Translations under genes and position numbers: made by a program
The notes under the pieces: generated by a model
The model's input: the letters and a program-made list of their open reading frames with translations, nothing else
What the model was told of the DNA's origin: nothing
The model's database searches: none
Shown here: positions 1 through 6,630 of the stretch, one piece after another
Layout of the letters: every line of letters begins with the position of its first letter
Numbering within the stretch: the stretch's first letter is position 1
NCBI GenBank assembly: GCA_030592825.1
Contig: JAUVIG010000093.1
Coordinates: 1-10,948, forward strand
Length of the DNA stretch: 10,948 nt
Direction: 5' to 3'
Source of the DNA: Chlorobiota bacterium
GTDB taxonomy: Bacteria > Bacteroidota > Bacteroidia > Bacteroidales > JAADGE01

Positions 1-24
1 ATAATAAACAATCTGACTTCGTTA

Positions 25-62
25 AAATTTTTTGAAACAGCTACGGCTATTACATAAAATTT
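25..62 (+). other. Imperfect hairpin with UACG tetraloop
   Basis: AAATTTT (25-31) pairs with AAAATTT (56-62). The inner stem runs to AGC (39-41) and GCT (46-48) and closes on the loop TACG. Sixteen of nineteen positions pair, with mismatches 32/55, 35/52 and 38/49. In RNA this gives C(UACG)G, a member of the very stable UNCG tetraloop class, but only for plus-strand transcription. No T-run follows, so it is not a standard terminator. It may be the 3' structure of a gene left of the window or a dispersed repeat. The pairing is seen directly; the role is unknown. Confidence 0.5.
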
Positions 63-90
63 GTGCCTCGCATCTTATTCATTATATTTG
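60..90 (+). promoter_or_regulatory. Candidate Bacteroidota sigma promoter upstream of the histidine kinase
   Basis: TTTG (60-63) and TATATTTG (83-90) are separated by exactly 19 bases, an exact fit to the Bacteroidota housekeeping promoter pattern TTTG-N19-TAnnTTTG. The kinase start at 323 would have a leader of about 225 bases containing the 201-242 palindromes, which is long. A different promoter nearer the gene was not found. The -33 box overlaps the right arm of the 25-62 hairpin. Confidence 0.45.
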
Positions 91-143
91 TTTCTTGAAA
101 GAAATTAATTAATAGAGGTTACCTTAATTATATTTGTTTGTTG
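81..143 (+). repeat. 17-bp direct repeat duplicating a -7 promoter box
   Basis: ATTATATTTGTTTCTTG (81-97) recurs as ATTATATTTGTTTGTTG (127-143), 16 of 17 identical and offset by 46 bp. Both copies contain the -7-like box TATATTTG, but only the first has a TTTG at the right distance upstream. It could be a local duplication, paired regulator sites or chance in AT-rich DNA. Confidence 0.4.
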
Positions 144-200
144 TTATTATAAATGTTATTGTTTGTCAAGCATAAATTTAGTATTTTATACGCAACAAAG

Positions 201-242
201 CTGCCAACCTGTCGGTTTACCTGCCGCAGGCATGGCAGGCAG
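201..242. repeat. CTGCC/GGCAG palindromic repeat
   Basis: CTGCC occurs at 201-205 and 221-225, and GGCAG at 234-238 and 238-242. CCTGCC (220-225) and GGCAGG (234-239) form a perfect inverted repeat with an 8-base loop. This G+C-rich island stands out in otherwise AT-rich intergenic DNA. It resembles the short CTGCC/GCAGG palindromes scattered between genes in many Bacteroidota genomes; that resemblance is from memory and was not searched here. Confidence 0.5.
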
Positions 243-322
243 ATAAAATAAAAATTGTATTTGCTCAAAACAGATTGAATTATATTAATTTGATTGATTT
301 TTGAATACTAAAATTTCAATAA

Positions 323-2290
323 ATGAGAAGTAAACGGCTACTTAAAATAAGTATATTATTTGTTTTTTTTCTGACTTGTGCTGATAACAGCAATGCTCAG
401 GAAATAAGTAAAACTGACAGTCTTAAACAAAAGTTATCTGTTGCCGGAGATTCTTCCGATATCGCTGTCCTTAACAAACTATGTTGGGAATTCAGAAATT
501 CAGAGATTCAACATTCAATTGCTTACGGAATACAATCTGTTGAACTTGCCGAAAAATACAAAGATTATAAAAATTTAACCCAAGCTTACAGCTTTTTAGG
601 AGTAGCTTATCGAAATATCGGGAATTACACAAAAGCTTTTGATTATTACTATAAAGGTCTTGAATCAGCAAAAAAGTATAATCTAATTGAACAAGAAGGT
701 TATGCCTATATTAATATCGGCAATCTGTATCTTTATCAGAAATATTATAATGATGCTGTTTTGAATCTTGACAAAGGACTGGAAATTGCGAAACAGATCA
801 ATAATGAAAAAATATTAGGATACTATTATTTGAACCGGGGAAGAGTAGATATTGAAACTAAGAATTATTCACAAGCACTTCAATTTTTAACAAAAGCACT
901 GGATCTGAGAAGCAAAGATAAGAATTTGGAAAGACAAGGTATATGCCTAAAATATATTGGTGATGTTTATAACGAACAAAACAATTATAAATTAGCTTTG
1001 AAATATTATAAAGAATCATTAGACAGACTTGAAAAAACTTCGGATATTGACTTATTTGCCGATAATTATAATAAAATTTCAAATATTTATCTAAAGAAAG
1101 GGAATTATAAACAAGCATTTTTTTATGCAGAAAAAGGACTTGAGATGGCAGAAAAAATTGGAAGCAAGCTAAGGTTAAGAAATGCTAATCAAACCTTAAT
1201 GCAAATTCACAAAGCTAAAAAAAATTATAAAGCTGTTGTTGAATATCAAAATGTTGTTATAAAATATAATGACAGTCTTTTTAGTCAAGAACTAAATGAA
1301 AAAATATCTTATATTAAATTTATTGATGAAAAGTACGAATACGATAATAAATTAAGAGACTTGGAGTATGAACATAAAATTGAGATCGAAAAACAAAAGC
1401 AAGTCAAAAATGTTTCTATTCTCCTATCTGTTATATTAATTATTATTTGCTTTGTTTTATTTATGTTTTTCCGGATTAAACGAAAAGTCAATGCTAATTT
1501 GATATCTAAAAACAAACAAATTGCCGAACACAAAAGTGAACTTGAGAATACTCTTGAGGATATCAGGATAGCAAATGAAAAGCTTAAGGAATTAAATGCA
1601 ATGAAAGATAAGTTTTTTACTATTATTGCTCATGACCTGAAAAGCCCCTTTAATGCAATAGTCAATTTCTCAAAACTTCTGTTGAAAAACTATCATAAAT
1701 ATGATTCTGAAAAACATAAAAAAATAATAAAATATATACACAAAAGCGGTGAGAGTACTTATAAATTGCTCGAAAATTTGTTGCTTTGGTCTCGTTCTCA
1801 AATCGGCAATATTAATTTCAGTCCCAAAGAAGAAAATCTTTATCAAATTTCAATTGAAACAATTGAACTTTTATCCCATAGTGCAAATTCGAAATCAATA
1901 ACATTAAATAATGAAATTCCTAAGGACATTTTTGTAAAAACCGACAAAAAATTATATGTAACTATACTACGTAATCTTACTACAAATGCTGTTAAATTCA
2001 CACCTAAAGGGCGTAATATCAGCATTAAAGCAAGAACAACAAATGAAAATAATCAAAGTTACACTGAAATATCAGTTGTTGATGAAGGTATCGGTATCTC
2101 AAAAGAAAAAATAAAAAAATTATTTAATATCAGTGAAAATATTTCTACAAAAGGAACAGAAGATGAAGACGGAACAGGGATTGGTTTAATGTTGTGTAAA
2201 GAATTTGTTGAGATGCACGGCGGACAAATAAAAATTAAAAGCAAAGTAAATTTCGGAACGACCATGTCATTTACAATACCTACTGCATAG
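323..2290 (+). CDS. TPR-repeat sensor histidine kinase
   Basis: A 655-residue membrane histidine kinase. Residues 1-25 look like a signal peptide, with likely cleavage after SNA (25). About six TPR units occupy residues 85-318 and would lie in the periplasm. A helical linker leads to a single TM segment (about 364-383) and a cytoplasmic coiled coil. The HisKA domain follows, with phospho-acceptor His437 in FFTIIAHDLKSPFN, then the HATPase domain: N box Asn555, G1 box DEGIGIS (587-593) and G2 box GTGIGL (617-622). All catalytic motifs are intact. There is no receiver or DNA-binding domain and no adjacent response regulator, so it is an orphan kinase. TPR-HK architecture is common in Bacteroidota, where the TPRs are thought to sense protein or peptide partners; the ligand is unknown. 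The ATG at 323 directly precedes the signal peptide, with no Shine-Dalgarno sequence. Confidence 0.9.
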   Translation: MRSKRLLKISILFVFFLTCADNSNAQEISKTDSLKQKLSVAGDSSDIAVLNKLCWEFRNSEIQHSIAYGIQSVELAEKYKDYKNLTQAYSFLGVAYRNIGNYTKAFDYYYKGLESAKKYNLIEQEGYAYINIGNLYLYQKYYNDAVLNLDKGLEIAKQINNEKILGYYYLNRGRVDIETKNYSQALQFLTKALDLRSKDKNLERQGICLKYIGDVYNEQNNYKLALKYYKESLDRLEKTSDIDLFADNYNKISNIYLKKGNYKQAFFYAEKGLEMAEKIGSKLRLRNANQTLMQIHKAKKNYKAVVEYQNVVIKYNDSLFSQELNEKISYIKFIDEKYEYDNKLRDLEYEHKIEIEKQKQVKNVSILLSVILIIICFVLFMFFRIKRKVNANLISKNKQIAEHKSELENTLEDIRIANEKLKELNAMKDKFFTIIAHDLKSPFNAIVNFSKLLLKNYHKYDSEKHKKIIKYIHKSGESTYKLLENLLLWSRSQIGNINFSPKEENLYQISIETIELLSHSANSKSITLNNEIPKDIFVKTDKKLYVTILRNLTTNAVKFTPKGRNISIKARTTNENNQSYTEISVVDEGIGISKEKIKKLFNISENISTKGTEDEDGTGIGLMLCKEFVEMHGGQIKIKSKVNFGTTMSFTIPTA

Positions 2291-2362
2291 TTAATTTTGC
2301 TGTTGGTTTGGTACTCACTGCAAGTAAAACACCTAAAAGAAGCAACGGAAACTCATTAAAAC

Positions 2363-2384
2363 GTGCAACGCGGCAACGCGGCAC
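2363..2384. repeat. GC-rich hairpin with GCAA (GNRA) tetraloop between convergent genes
   Basis: CGCG (2369-2372), loop GCAA (2373-2376) and CGCG (2377-2380) make a perfect hairpin with a GNRA-class loop. It is enclosed by GTGC (2363-2366) and GCAC (2381-2384), with a two-base AA bulge on the left. Read linearly, it is a tandem of CAACGCGG (2366-2373 and 2374-2381). It lies in the 121-bp gap between the converging kinase and radical SAM genes. No T-run follows on either strand, so a classical terminator is unlikely; an mRNA 3'-end stabiliser or a dispersed palindromic repeat fits better. Confidence 0.5.
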
Positions 2385-2411
2385 ATTAATTTGATCAATA
2401 CAGTAACAGGT

Positions 2412-3302
2412 TTACAGACCTCTTTGCCACTCTTTCCTTAAGTCCGCATCATTCTGTGTGGCCAATACATTCTCGATTCTTTTTAACAGCTTATCTTTAT
2501 CGCGTGATAATATTCCTTTCAAAATCAGATAGTTTGATGCATGATCGCTTCGAAATACTGTTTGTTCTAATTTAGTATTTTTCAATAATACTTTTAATTC
2601 ATATACAAGTTCAAATTTAGATAAGATCGTAAATTTTCCTTTATACCTTTTTAAAAAATGTTCTATACCTAAGGGCAAGCTTAATACTAAAGTTGAAGCA
2701 TATTCAGGTTGGATTTCATTTAATATCTTTCCGGAATTAACTGCATGTTGCATGCTTAATTCTTTTCCGCCGAGACCGGTCAATATCATTACTGATAATT
2801 TAATTCCGGCAGATTTCGCTTTCAGTAAACCGGTTACAGTTGAATCAAAAGTTTCACCTTTATCAATCAATTTTAAAACATCATTATCACCGGATTCTAT
2901 CCCTACATATAATAAATCCAATCCGTTCGATTTAAGTTCTTTTAATTCGTCAATTGATTTATTTGCAAGGTCTTTCGGTTTTGCATAAGCCGATATCCTT
3001 CTGATATTTTTAAGTTTTGAATTTATTTCGGATAACACCCTGTTTAATCTGTCAGTTGAAAGAACCATTGCATCACCGTCAGCAAGAAAAATCTTATTAA
3101 ACTTATATCCGGTTTGTGCGCAAATGAGAATTTCTTCAGATACTTTTTCAAACGGTTTAATCTTAAATTTTTTAGAGGTGTACATTTCACAAAAAGCACA
3201 TTTGTTCCATGAACAGCCGCTTGTAATTTGTAAAATTAATGATCTTGCTTCTGAAGGCGGTCTGAAAAGCGGTTCTTCATACTTGATTGGCAGGTAAAAC
3301 AT
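2412..3302 (-). CDS. Radical SAM protein of unknown substrate
   Basis: A 296-residue radical SAM enzyme. The [4Fe-4S] cluster cysteines are Cys30, Cys35 and Cys38 in SGCSWNKCAFC. The spacing is CX4CX2C, one residue longer in the first gap than the common CX3CX2C; the DNA confirms it. FLADGDAM (73-80) probably corresponds to the SAM-binding GGE-type strand, and VGIESGD sits in a later strand of the TIM-barrel core. No SPASM, TRAM, B12-binding or other accessory domain is visible, and the protein stops soon after the barrel. It looks like the compact COG1032-type proteins often labelled Fe-S oxidoreductase or coproporphyrinogen-oxidase-like, without proof of either activity. It lies 78 bp downstream of the lipoprotein gene on the same strand and converges with the kinase. 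Cytoplasmic; substrate not predictable. Confidence 0.85.
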   Translation of the reverse strand: MFYLPIKYEEPLFRPPSEARSLILQITSGCSWNKCAFCEMYTSKKFKIKPFEKVSEEILICAQTGYKFNKIFLADGDAMVLSTDRLNRVLSEINSKLKNIRRISAYAKPKDLANKSIDELKELKSNGLDLLYVGIESGDNDVLKLIDKGETFDSTVTGLLKAKSAGIKLSVMILTGLGGKELSMQHAVNSGKILNEIQPEYASTLVLSLPLGIEHFLKRYKGKFTILSKFELVYELKVLLKNTKLEQTVFRSDHASNYLILKGILSRDKDKLLKRIENVLATQNDADLRKEWQRGL

Positions 3303-3338
3303 AATAATCTATATAATTTCAATAAAAAACTATTAATT

Positions 3339-3376
3339 ATGGTGAAGTAGATTATTTTCAATTTTAAAATCACCAT
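3339..3376 (-). terminator. Weak stem-loop between the lipoprotein and radical SAM genes
   Basis: ATGGTGA (3339-3345) and TCACCAT (3370-3376) form a perfect 7-bp inverted repeat. The 24-base interior contains further ATTTT/AAAAT complementarity. It falls just after the lipoprotein stop codon and before the radical SAM start on the minus strand. On that strand the hairpin is followed, after about ten bases, by a short run of T. It could be an inefficient terminator or an mRNA-processing hairpin. Confidence 0.3.
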
Positions 3377-3380
3377 TTTA

Positions 3381-3782
3381 TTATTGTACCTTTAAAAATA
3401 TCAATATCTCATCGTGAGACAGACTATCTGCAAAGAAATTCCCGATTCTGATTTGTTCCTTTTGTGAATCCAAATTAAAATAATAATTTTCAGAATAAAT
3501 ACAACTTGATAACAGCCATTGCAATGAAATACTGTCTCCATATATTTTATAATCATATAAACCGGAACCTGACAACGGTAAAAGGTATCCGTTGCGAATC
3601 TCTTTGCCCCTGTTTAGTTCAAGCCATCCCTCATAGTCATTTTTGTTAAAAATTAATGTGTCTGAGCACTGAGTTGTTTCTATCCATTTCCCTTTTAGTA
3701 ATCCATATTTATCAGTATCTTTTTCACAGCTAATTAATGAAATAGTAAGAACTGTTAATCCGATAATTAATAATGTTTTCAT
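3381..3782 (-). CDS. Small lipoprotein of unknown function
   Basis: The start at 3782 gives 133 residues with a textbook lipoprotein signal: MK, a hydrophobic stretch from Leu4, and the lipobox LISC with the lipidated cysteine at residue 19. An upstream in-frame ATG at 3812 would add ten polar residues in front of the signal and is unlikely. The mature protein begins Cys-Glu-Lys-Asp, acidic residues just after the cysteine that could act as a surface-export signal of the kind known in Bacteroidota. The text GLLKGKWIET followed by alternating beta-like segments resembles the small lipocalin-like lipoproteins of the phylum, but I cannot assign a family with confidence. Two further cysteines (TTQC and LSSC) could form a disulfide. 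An 18-bp palindrome lies just upstream (3803-3820). Confidence 0.75.
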   Translation of the reverse strand: MKTLLIIGLTVLTISLISCEKDTDKYGLLKGKWIETTQCSDTLIFNKNDYEGWLELNRGKEIRNGYLLPLSGSGLYDYKIYGDSISLQWLLSSCIYSENYYFNLDSQKEQIRIGNFFADSLSHDEILIFLKVQ

Positions 3783-3802
3783 GCTTTTTAAGTTTTTGTA
3801 AT

Positions 3803-3820
3803 TTATACACATATGTATAA
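3803..3820. promoter_or_regulatory. 18-bp near-perfect palindrome upstream of the lipoprotein gene
   Basis: TTATACACATATGTATAA is self-complementary at eight of nine pairs; only 3810/3813 mismatch. It ends about 20 bp before the lipoprotein start codon on the minus strand, where a dimeric regulator could block transcription. AT-rich DNA produces such dyads by chance, so this is a candidate operator only. Confidence 0.35.
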
Positions 3821-4026
3821 CTGTAACTCTTATATTCCTATTGCATTTATTTCTATATTACAAGTTCAGAAAAATTCTTTCCTAATTATCCGCTACATTT
3901 TTGTTAACATAACTCAAAATTTTTATTACTGATATATCCTCTTTATGCGAACTGCTTATTTATCAAATTGAGTTGCCTTTATTCTTATCAAAACTAATGT
4001 TTATTTAATTACATTGTATACAAATA

Positions 4027-5748
4027 TTATTCTTCTTTAACTTCAAGCGATAACAGATAAGATAAGGTATATGCAATATCTTCGGCAAGAATTTCAATAA
4101 AGGCAACATCGTGCTTATTAAATTTTCTTACAGCGGCAAGTTCCAATACACCGTAAATTTCACCTTCCACATGTATGGGGCTGATAATAAGGCTGTCAGG
4201 TTTTGCGTGTCCGAAACCTGATACTATCTTTATATAATCTTTATCAATTTTTTCAAAATAAAAAGTTGATTGGTCAACAGCACAAGTTCCTACCAGACCT
4301 TCACCAAACAAGATATCTTTACTGATCATTTTCTTTTCGTTATAAGCATAGGAAGCACGCAATCTCAATACAGGCTCTTCTTTACTGCGATCTACAATAT
4401 ATAAGCCTCCTATATCAGCATTAATATAATTAGTCAATTCAGAGATCAAATCGTACGACAATGAATCAATATTACCTGTATGACGCCTTAAAATACGTCC
4501 AAATTTGGCTATACCTTCTTTTTGTTTGTATTCAATAACTCGTTCAGCATTCTCATTATATTTCTTTTCGGCAATATTTTTCAATGTATTTTTTAATTTA
4601 TCTAATGCCAATCCTAATGTATCTTTTTTATCAGGCTCGGAAGAAGTATCGTAATTTCCGGCTGTCAATTGTTTTACAAATTCTTCTTTTTCTTTCAGAT
4701 CATTTTCATGCTTATCAATATTTTTGCTTATATCTGCAAAAAAATCTTCGGTTGAAATAAGTTGCATTTCAGATTTTGCAAAAGCCAATTGTTTCGACTG
4801 AATACTGATCTTATAAAGACCTTTTCTAAATATGTTATAAAGAAGTATTATTGTAAATATAATAATCACAGTCGAAATAAATATTAATATTAATATTCGC
4901 TTTCTGAAATTTTGCAAATCCTTTTTAATCAATTGTTTCCCTGAATTATTAAGTTCATCAATATTAATAAAAATCTCATCACATAATCGCTCAATTTCAT
5001 CATAAATACCTGAATAATAATCATTTCCTTGCACTTTATGCAGATCATAAATATGCTTAAAAAGATTCAAATATTCAGAATTTGCATCTGTAACAAGTCT
5101 GCGTTCTTTTTCATCTGGTATGTTCTGAACAAGCTTAAGTTTTTGTTCAAATTTTTTCGTTTCTATAATAAACCTTTCTGCAAATTCGGGATTTAAAGTT
5201 CTTAAGTAGTTAACTTTATATTCATTTATTTTAAGAAAATTACCAAACAAAAAAATGTTATCTTTTAAATTAATAATCATGCGATCTTCTGCGTGATTTA
5301 TATTTTGTATATACCCGTATTTATCATTACCGATCTCAATCAAATTATTTACATACAAACTGAAATTATCTCCCAACTCATCAAAAATAATTTGATTTTG
5401 CTTCAGTAAAGGTATAAATCCATAAACTTCAGCCTTTTTAAATTTCAACAACTCGTTATTTATTTCTGAAATGTTATTTTTCTTTATGAATACTGCATCA
5501 GAGAATTCGTCTTTCCTTAATTCATAAAATTCACTTTTATGTTCAGTTGTTTTAAAATCAAAAAGTACATTCTTAAGCTCAACTGCTTTGACAGTAATTT
5601 TATTTAAATTCTCATGATATAAATTAATATCATCAACCAATCTTAAATTTGATATCAAAAAGATAACTACGCCAATTACTGAAAGTAACAGAATACTTAT
5701 AAGTGTAATAAATTGAAATTTCGTATTTTTAAATAAATCCATTAACAT
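4027..5748 (-). CDS. Two-TM sensor protein with HAMP-like linker and C-terminal GAF domain
   Basis: A 573-residue membrane protein. TM1 spans about residues 13-33 and TM2 about 285-307. The roughly 250-residue segment between them is strongly helical, polar and presumably periplasmic, as in four-helix-bundle sensor domains. After TM2 comes a helical linker with a HAMP-like stretch (about 355-395, LTAGNYD and the following LGLALDKLKNTL). The segment EGIAKFGRILRRHTGNIDSLS leads into a GAF domain (about 426-570). The protein ends after GAF: no kinase, phosphatase, cyclase, GGDEF or methyl-accepting domain is present. In Bacteroidota this HAMP-GAF arrangement normally precedes a kinase or SpoIIE phosphatase module, so this looks like a stand-alone or truncated sensor acting through a partner. 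The start may be Met1 (5748) or Met3 (5742). Divergent from rpmB. Confidence 0.8.
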   Translation of the reverse strand: MLMDLFKNTKFQFITLISILLLSVIGVVIFLISNLRLVDDINLYHENLNKITVKAVELKNVLFDFKTTEHKSEFYELRKDEFSDAVFIKKNNISEINNELLKFKKAEVYGFIPLLKQNQIIFDELGDNFSLYVNNLIEIGNDKYGYIQNINHAEDRMIINLKDNIFLFGNFLKINEYKVNYLRTLNPEFAERFIIETKKFEQKLKLVQNIPDEKERRLVTDANSEYLNLFKHIYDLHKVQGNDYYSGIYDEIERLCDEIFINIDELNNSGKQLIKKDLQNFRKRILILIFISTVIIIFTIILLYNIFRKGLYKISIQSKQLAFAKSEMQLISTEDFFADISKNIDKHENDLKEKEEFVKQLTAGNYDTSSEPDKKDTLGLALDKLKNTLKNIAEKKYNENAERVIEYKQKEGIAKFGRILRRHTGNIDSLSYDLISELTNYINADIGGLYIVDRSKEEPVLRLRASYAYNEKKMISKDILFGEGLVGTCAVDQSTFYFEKIDKDYIKIVSGFGHAKPDSLIISPIHVEGEIYGVLELAAVRKFNKHDVAFIEILAEDIAYTLSYLLSLEVKEE

Positions 5749-5776
5749 ATTAAGATCATTTTGGGGAACTGATAAA

Positions 5777-5808
5777 CAAAAATAATAAAGATTATTATAA
5801 GCAACTAA
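5777..5808 (-). promoter_or_regulatory. Candidate promoter for the HAMP-GAF gene
   Basis: On the minus strand TATTTTTG (5784-5777) matches the -7 pattern TAnnTTTG, about 29 bp before the start at 5748, the right geometry for a short leader. The expected -33 TTTG is replaced by a poor TTAG-like match near 5805-5808, so support is partial. Confidence 0.35.
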
Positions 5809-5916
5809 AAACTTTCATAAATTTGCATATTCACAAAAGATGTTTGCATAAAAATAAGCAATATTTCAATTATTTTTTACTTGCAAAAAACTTAAAAGTA
5901 TTTTTTTTAACATTTT

Positions 5917-5948
5917 TTTGAATATTCCGAATAAATTAATTTTCTTTG
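5917..5948 (+). promoter_or_regulatory. Promoter of the rpmB-rpmG-DUF4295 operon
   Basis: TTTG (5917-5920), at the end of a T-run, is followed after 20 bases by TTTCTTTG (5941-5948). This fits the Bacteroidota promoter pattern except for TT instead of TA at the start of the -7 box. Transcription would start near 5955, giving a leader of about 37 bases before the rpmB ATG. The leader is A-rich and has no Shine-Dalgarno sequence, as usual in this phylum. It lies in a 243-bp divergent intergenic region with no other gene. Confidence 0.5.
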
Positions 5949-5991
5949 CAGTCCGAAATAAAAAAAGATTTTTATAACAAAAAACAGAAAG

Positions 5992-6234
5992 ATGTCAAGA
6001 GTTTGTCAAATAACAGGAAAGAGAGTGATTTCCGGAAACAATGTTTCGCATTCTCACAAAAAGACTAAACGAACTTTTAAACCAAATTTATTCAACAAGA
6101 AGTATTATCTTGCTGAAGAAGATAAATGGATTGTTTTAAAAGTATCAGCAGCAGGGATGAAAATTATTAACAAAAAAGGTATCAGCAAAGCATTAAAAGA
6201 TGCTAAAGAAAAAGGTTATATTACGAAATACTAA
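5992..6234 (+). CDS. rpmB: 50S ribosomal protein bL28
   Basis: An 80-residue basic protein recognisable as bL28 by its N-terminus MSRVCQITGKRVISGNNVSHSH, here split as MSRVCQITGKR and the following GNNVSHSHKKTKR, then the conserved RTFKPNL and a C-terminal KGISKALKDAKEKG helix. It belongs to the large ribosomal subunit near the E site. The length is normal for the Bacteroidota form, and the paired cysteine zinc site of some bL28 proteins is absent (single Cys5). It is the first gene of a three-gene ribosomal operon; rpmG follows after 18 bp. A good promoter match lies at 5917-5948. Confidence 0.96.
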   Translation: MSRVCQITGKRVISGNNVSHSHKKTKRTFKPNLFNKKYYLAEEDKWIVLKVSAAGMKIINKKGISKALKDAKEKGYITKY

Positions 6235-6252
6235 TCCTGAAATTTTAGGAAA

Positions 6253-6435
6253 ATGGCAAAGAAAGGTGACAGAATACAAGTTATATTAGAGTGTACGGAG
6301 CATAAAAACAGCGGTGTACCCGGAACTTCGAGATATATAACTACGAAAAACAGAAAAAATACTACCGGCAGATTGGAAATGAAAAAATATAATCCAATTC
6401 TAAGGAAATATACTATCCATAAAGAAATTAAATAA
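6253..6435 (+). CDS. rpmG: 50S ribosomal protein bL33 (zinc-free form)
   Basis: A 60-residue protein with bL33 landmarks: MAKKGDRIQVILECTEH, YITTKNRKNT, and RLEMKKYNP, then RKYTIHKE near the end. The zinc-ribbon form of bL33 carries four cysteines; here only Cys14 remains, and the later pair is replaced in YNPILRK. This is therefore a C-minus, zinc-independent bL33, whose synthesis should not depend on zinc supply. It sits 18 bp after rpmB and 9 bp before the DUF4295 gene, in one transcription unit. It is a component of the large ribosomal subunit. Confidence 0.96.
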   Translation: MAKKGDRIQVILECTEHKNSGVPGTSRYITTKNRKNTTGRLEMKKYNPILRKYTIHKEIK

Positions 6436-6444
6436 AACAGAGTC

Positions 6445-6600
6445 ATGGCAAAGAAAGTAGTTGCAACATTACAAAAAGGAGAGGGAAAAACTTTTACGAA
6501 AGTAATTAGAATGGTAAAATCTCCAAAAACAGGAGCTTATACTTTTAAAGAAGAAATTGTTCATAATGACCGTGTTAAGGATTTTTTTGCAAAGAAATAA
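6445..6600 (+). CDS. DUF4295 family small basic protein, probable ribosome component
   Basis: A 51-residue, lysine-rich protein beginning MAKKVVATLQKGEGKTFTKV and ending DRVKDFFAKK. It starts 9 bp after rpmG stops. A short basic protein at exactly this spot is characteristic of Bacteroidota and is annotated DUF4295. I recall that cryo-EM of a Flavobacterium ribosome revealed an additional large-subunit protein, bL38, and that this family is a likely match, but I am not certain of the equivalence. Cotranscription with bL28 and bL33, the size and the charge all favour a ribosomal role. It is followed by a strong intrinsic terminator, so it is the last gene of the operon. Confidence 0.88.
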   Translation: MAKKVVATLQKGEGKTFTKVIRMVKSPKTGAYTFKEEIVHNDRVKDFFAKK

Positions 6601-6630
6601 TCTTTAACTAACATTAATATTATGCACAGA

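Noticed and set aside
1..322. A truncated gene at the left edge
   Set aside because: No frame stays open with coding-like composition; the stretch contains only the hairpin, promoter-like repeat and palindrome described.
2752..2988. Open frame on the plus strand inside the radical SAM gene
   Set aside because: It lies wholly antisense to a well-supported gene, has no promoter or family features, and reads as an antisense shadow.
3783..3812. Longer start for the lipoprotein at 3812
   Set aside because: It would place ten polar residues ahead of a textbook lipoprotein signal; the ATG at 3782 starts the signal cleanly.
3989..3996. Minus-strand TAGTTTTG as a promoter for the lipoprotein gene
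   Set aside because: The nearest upstream TTTG is 24 bases away rather than 19-20, and the box is over 200 bp from the gene.
3813..4026. Missing C-terminal kinase remnant downstream of the GAF protein
   Set aside because: The 214 bp are AT-rich with stops in all frames and show no HisKA, HATPase or phosphatase motif.
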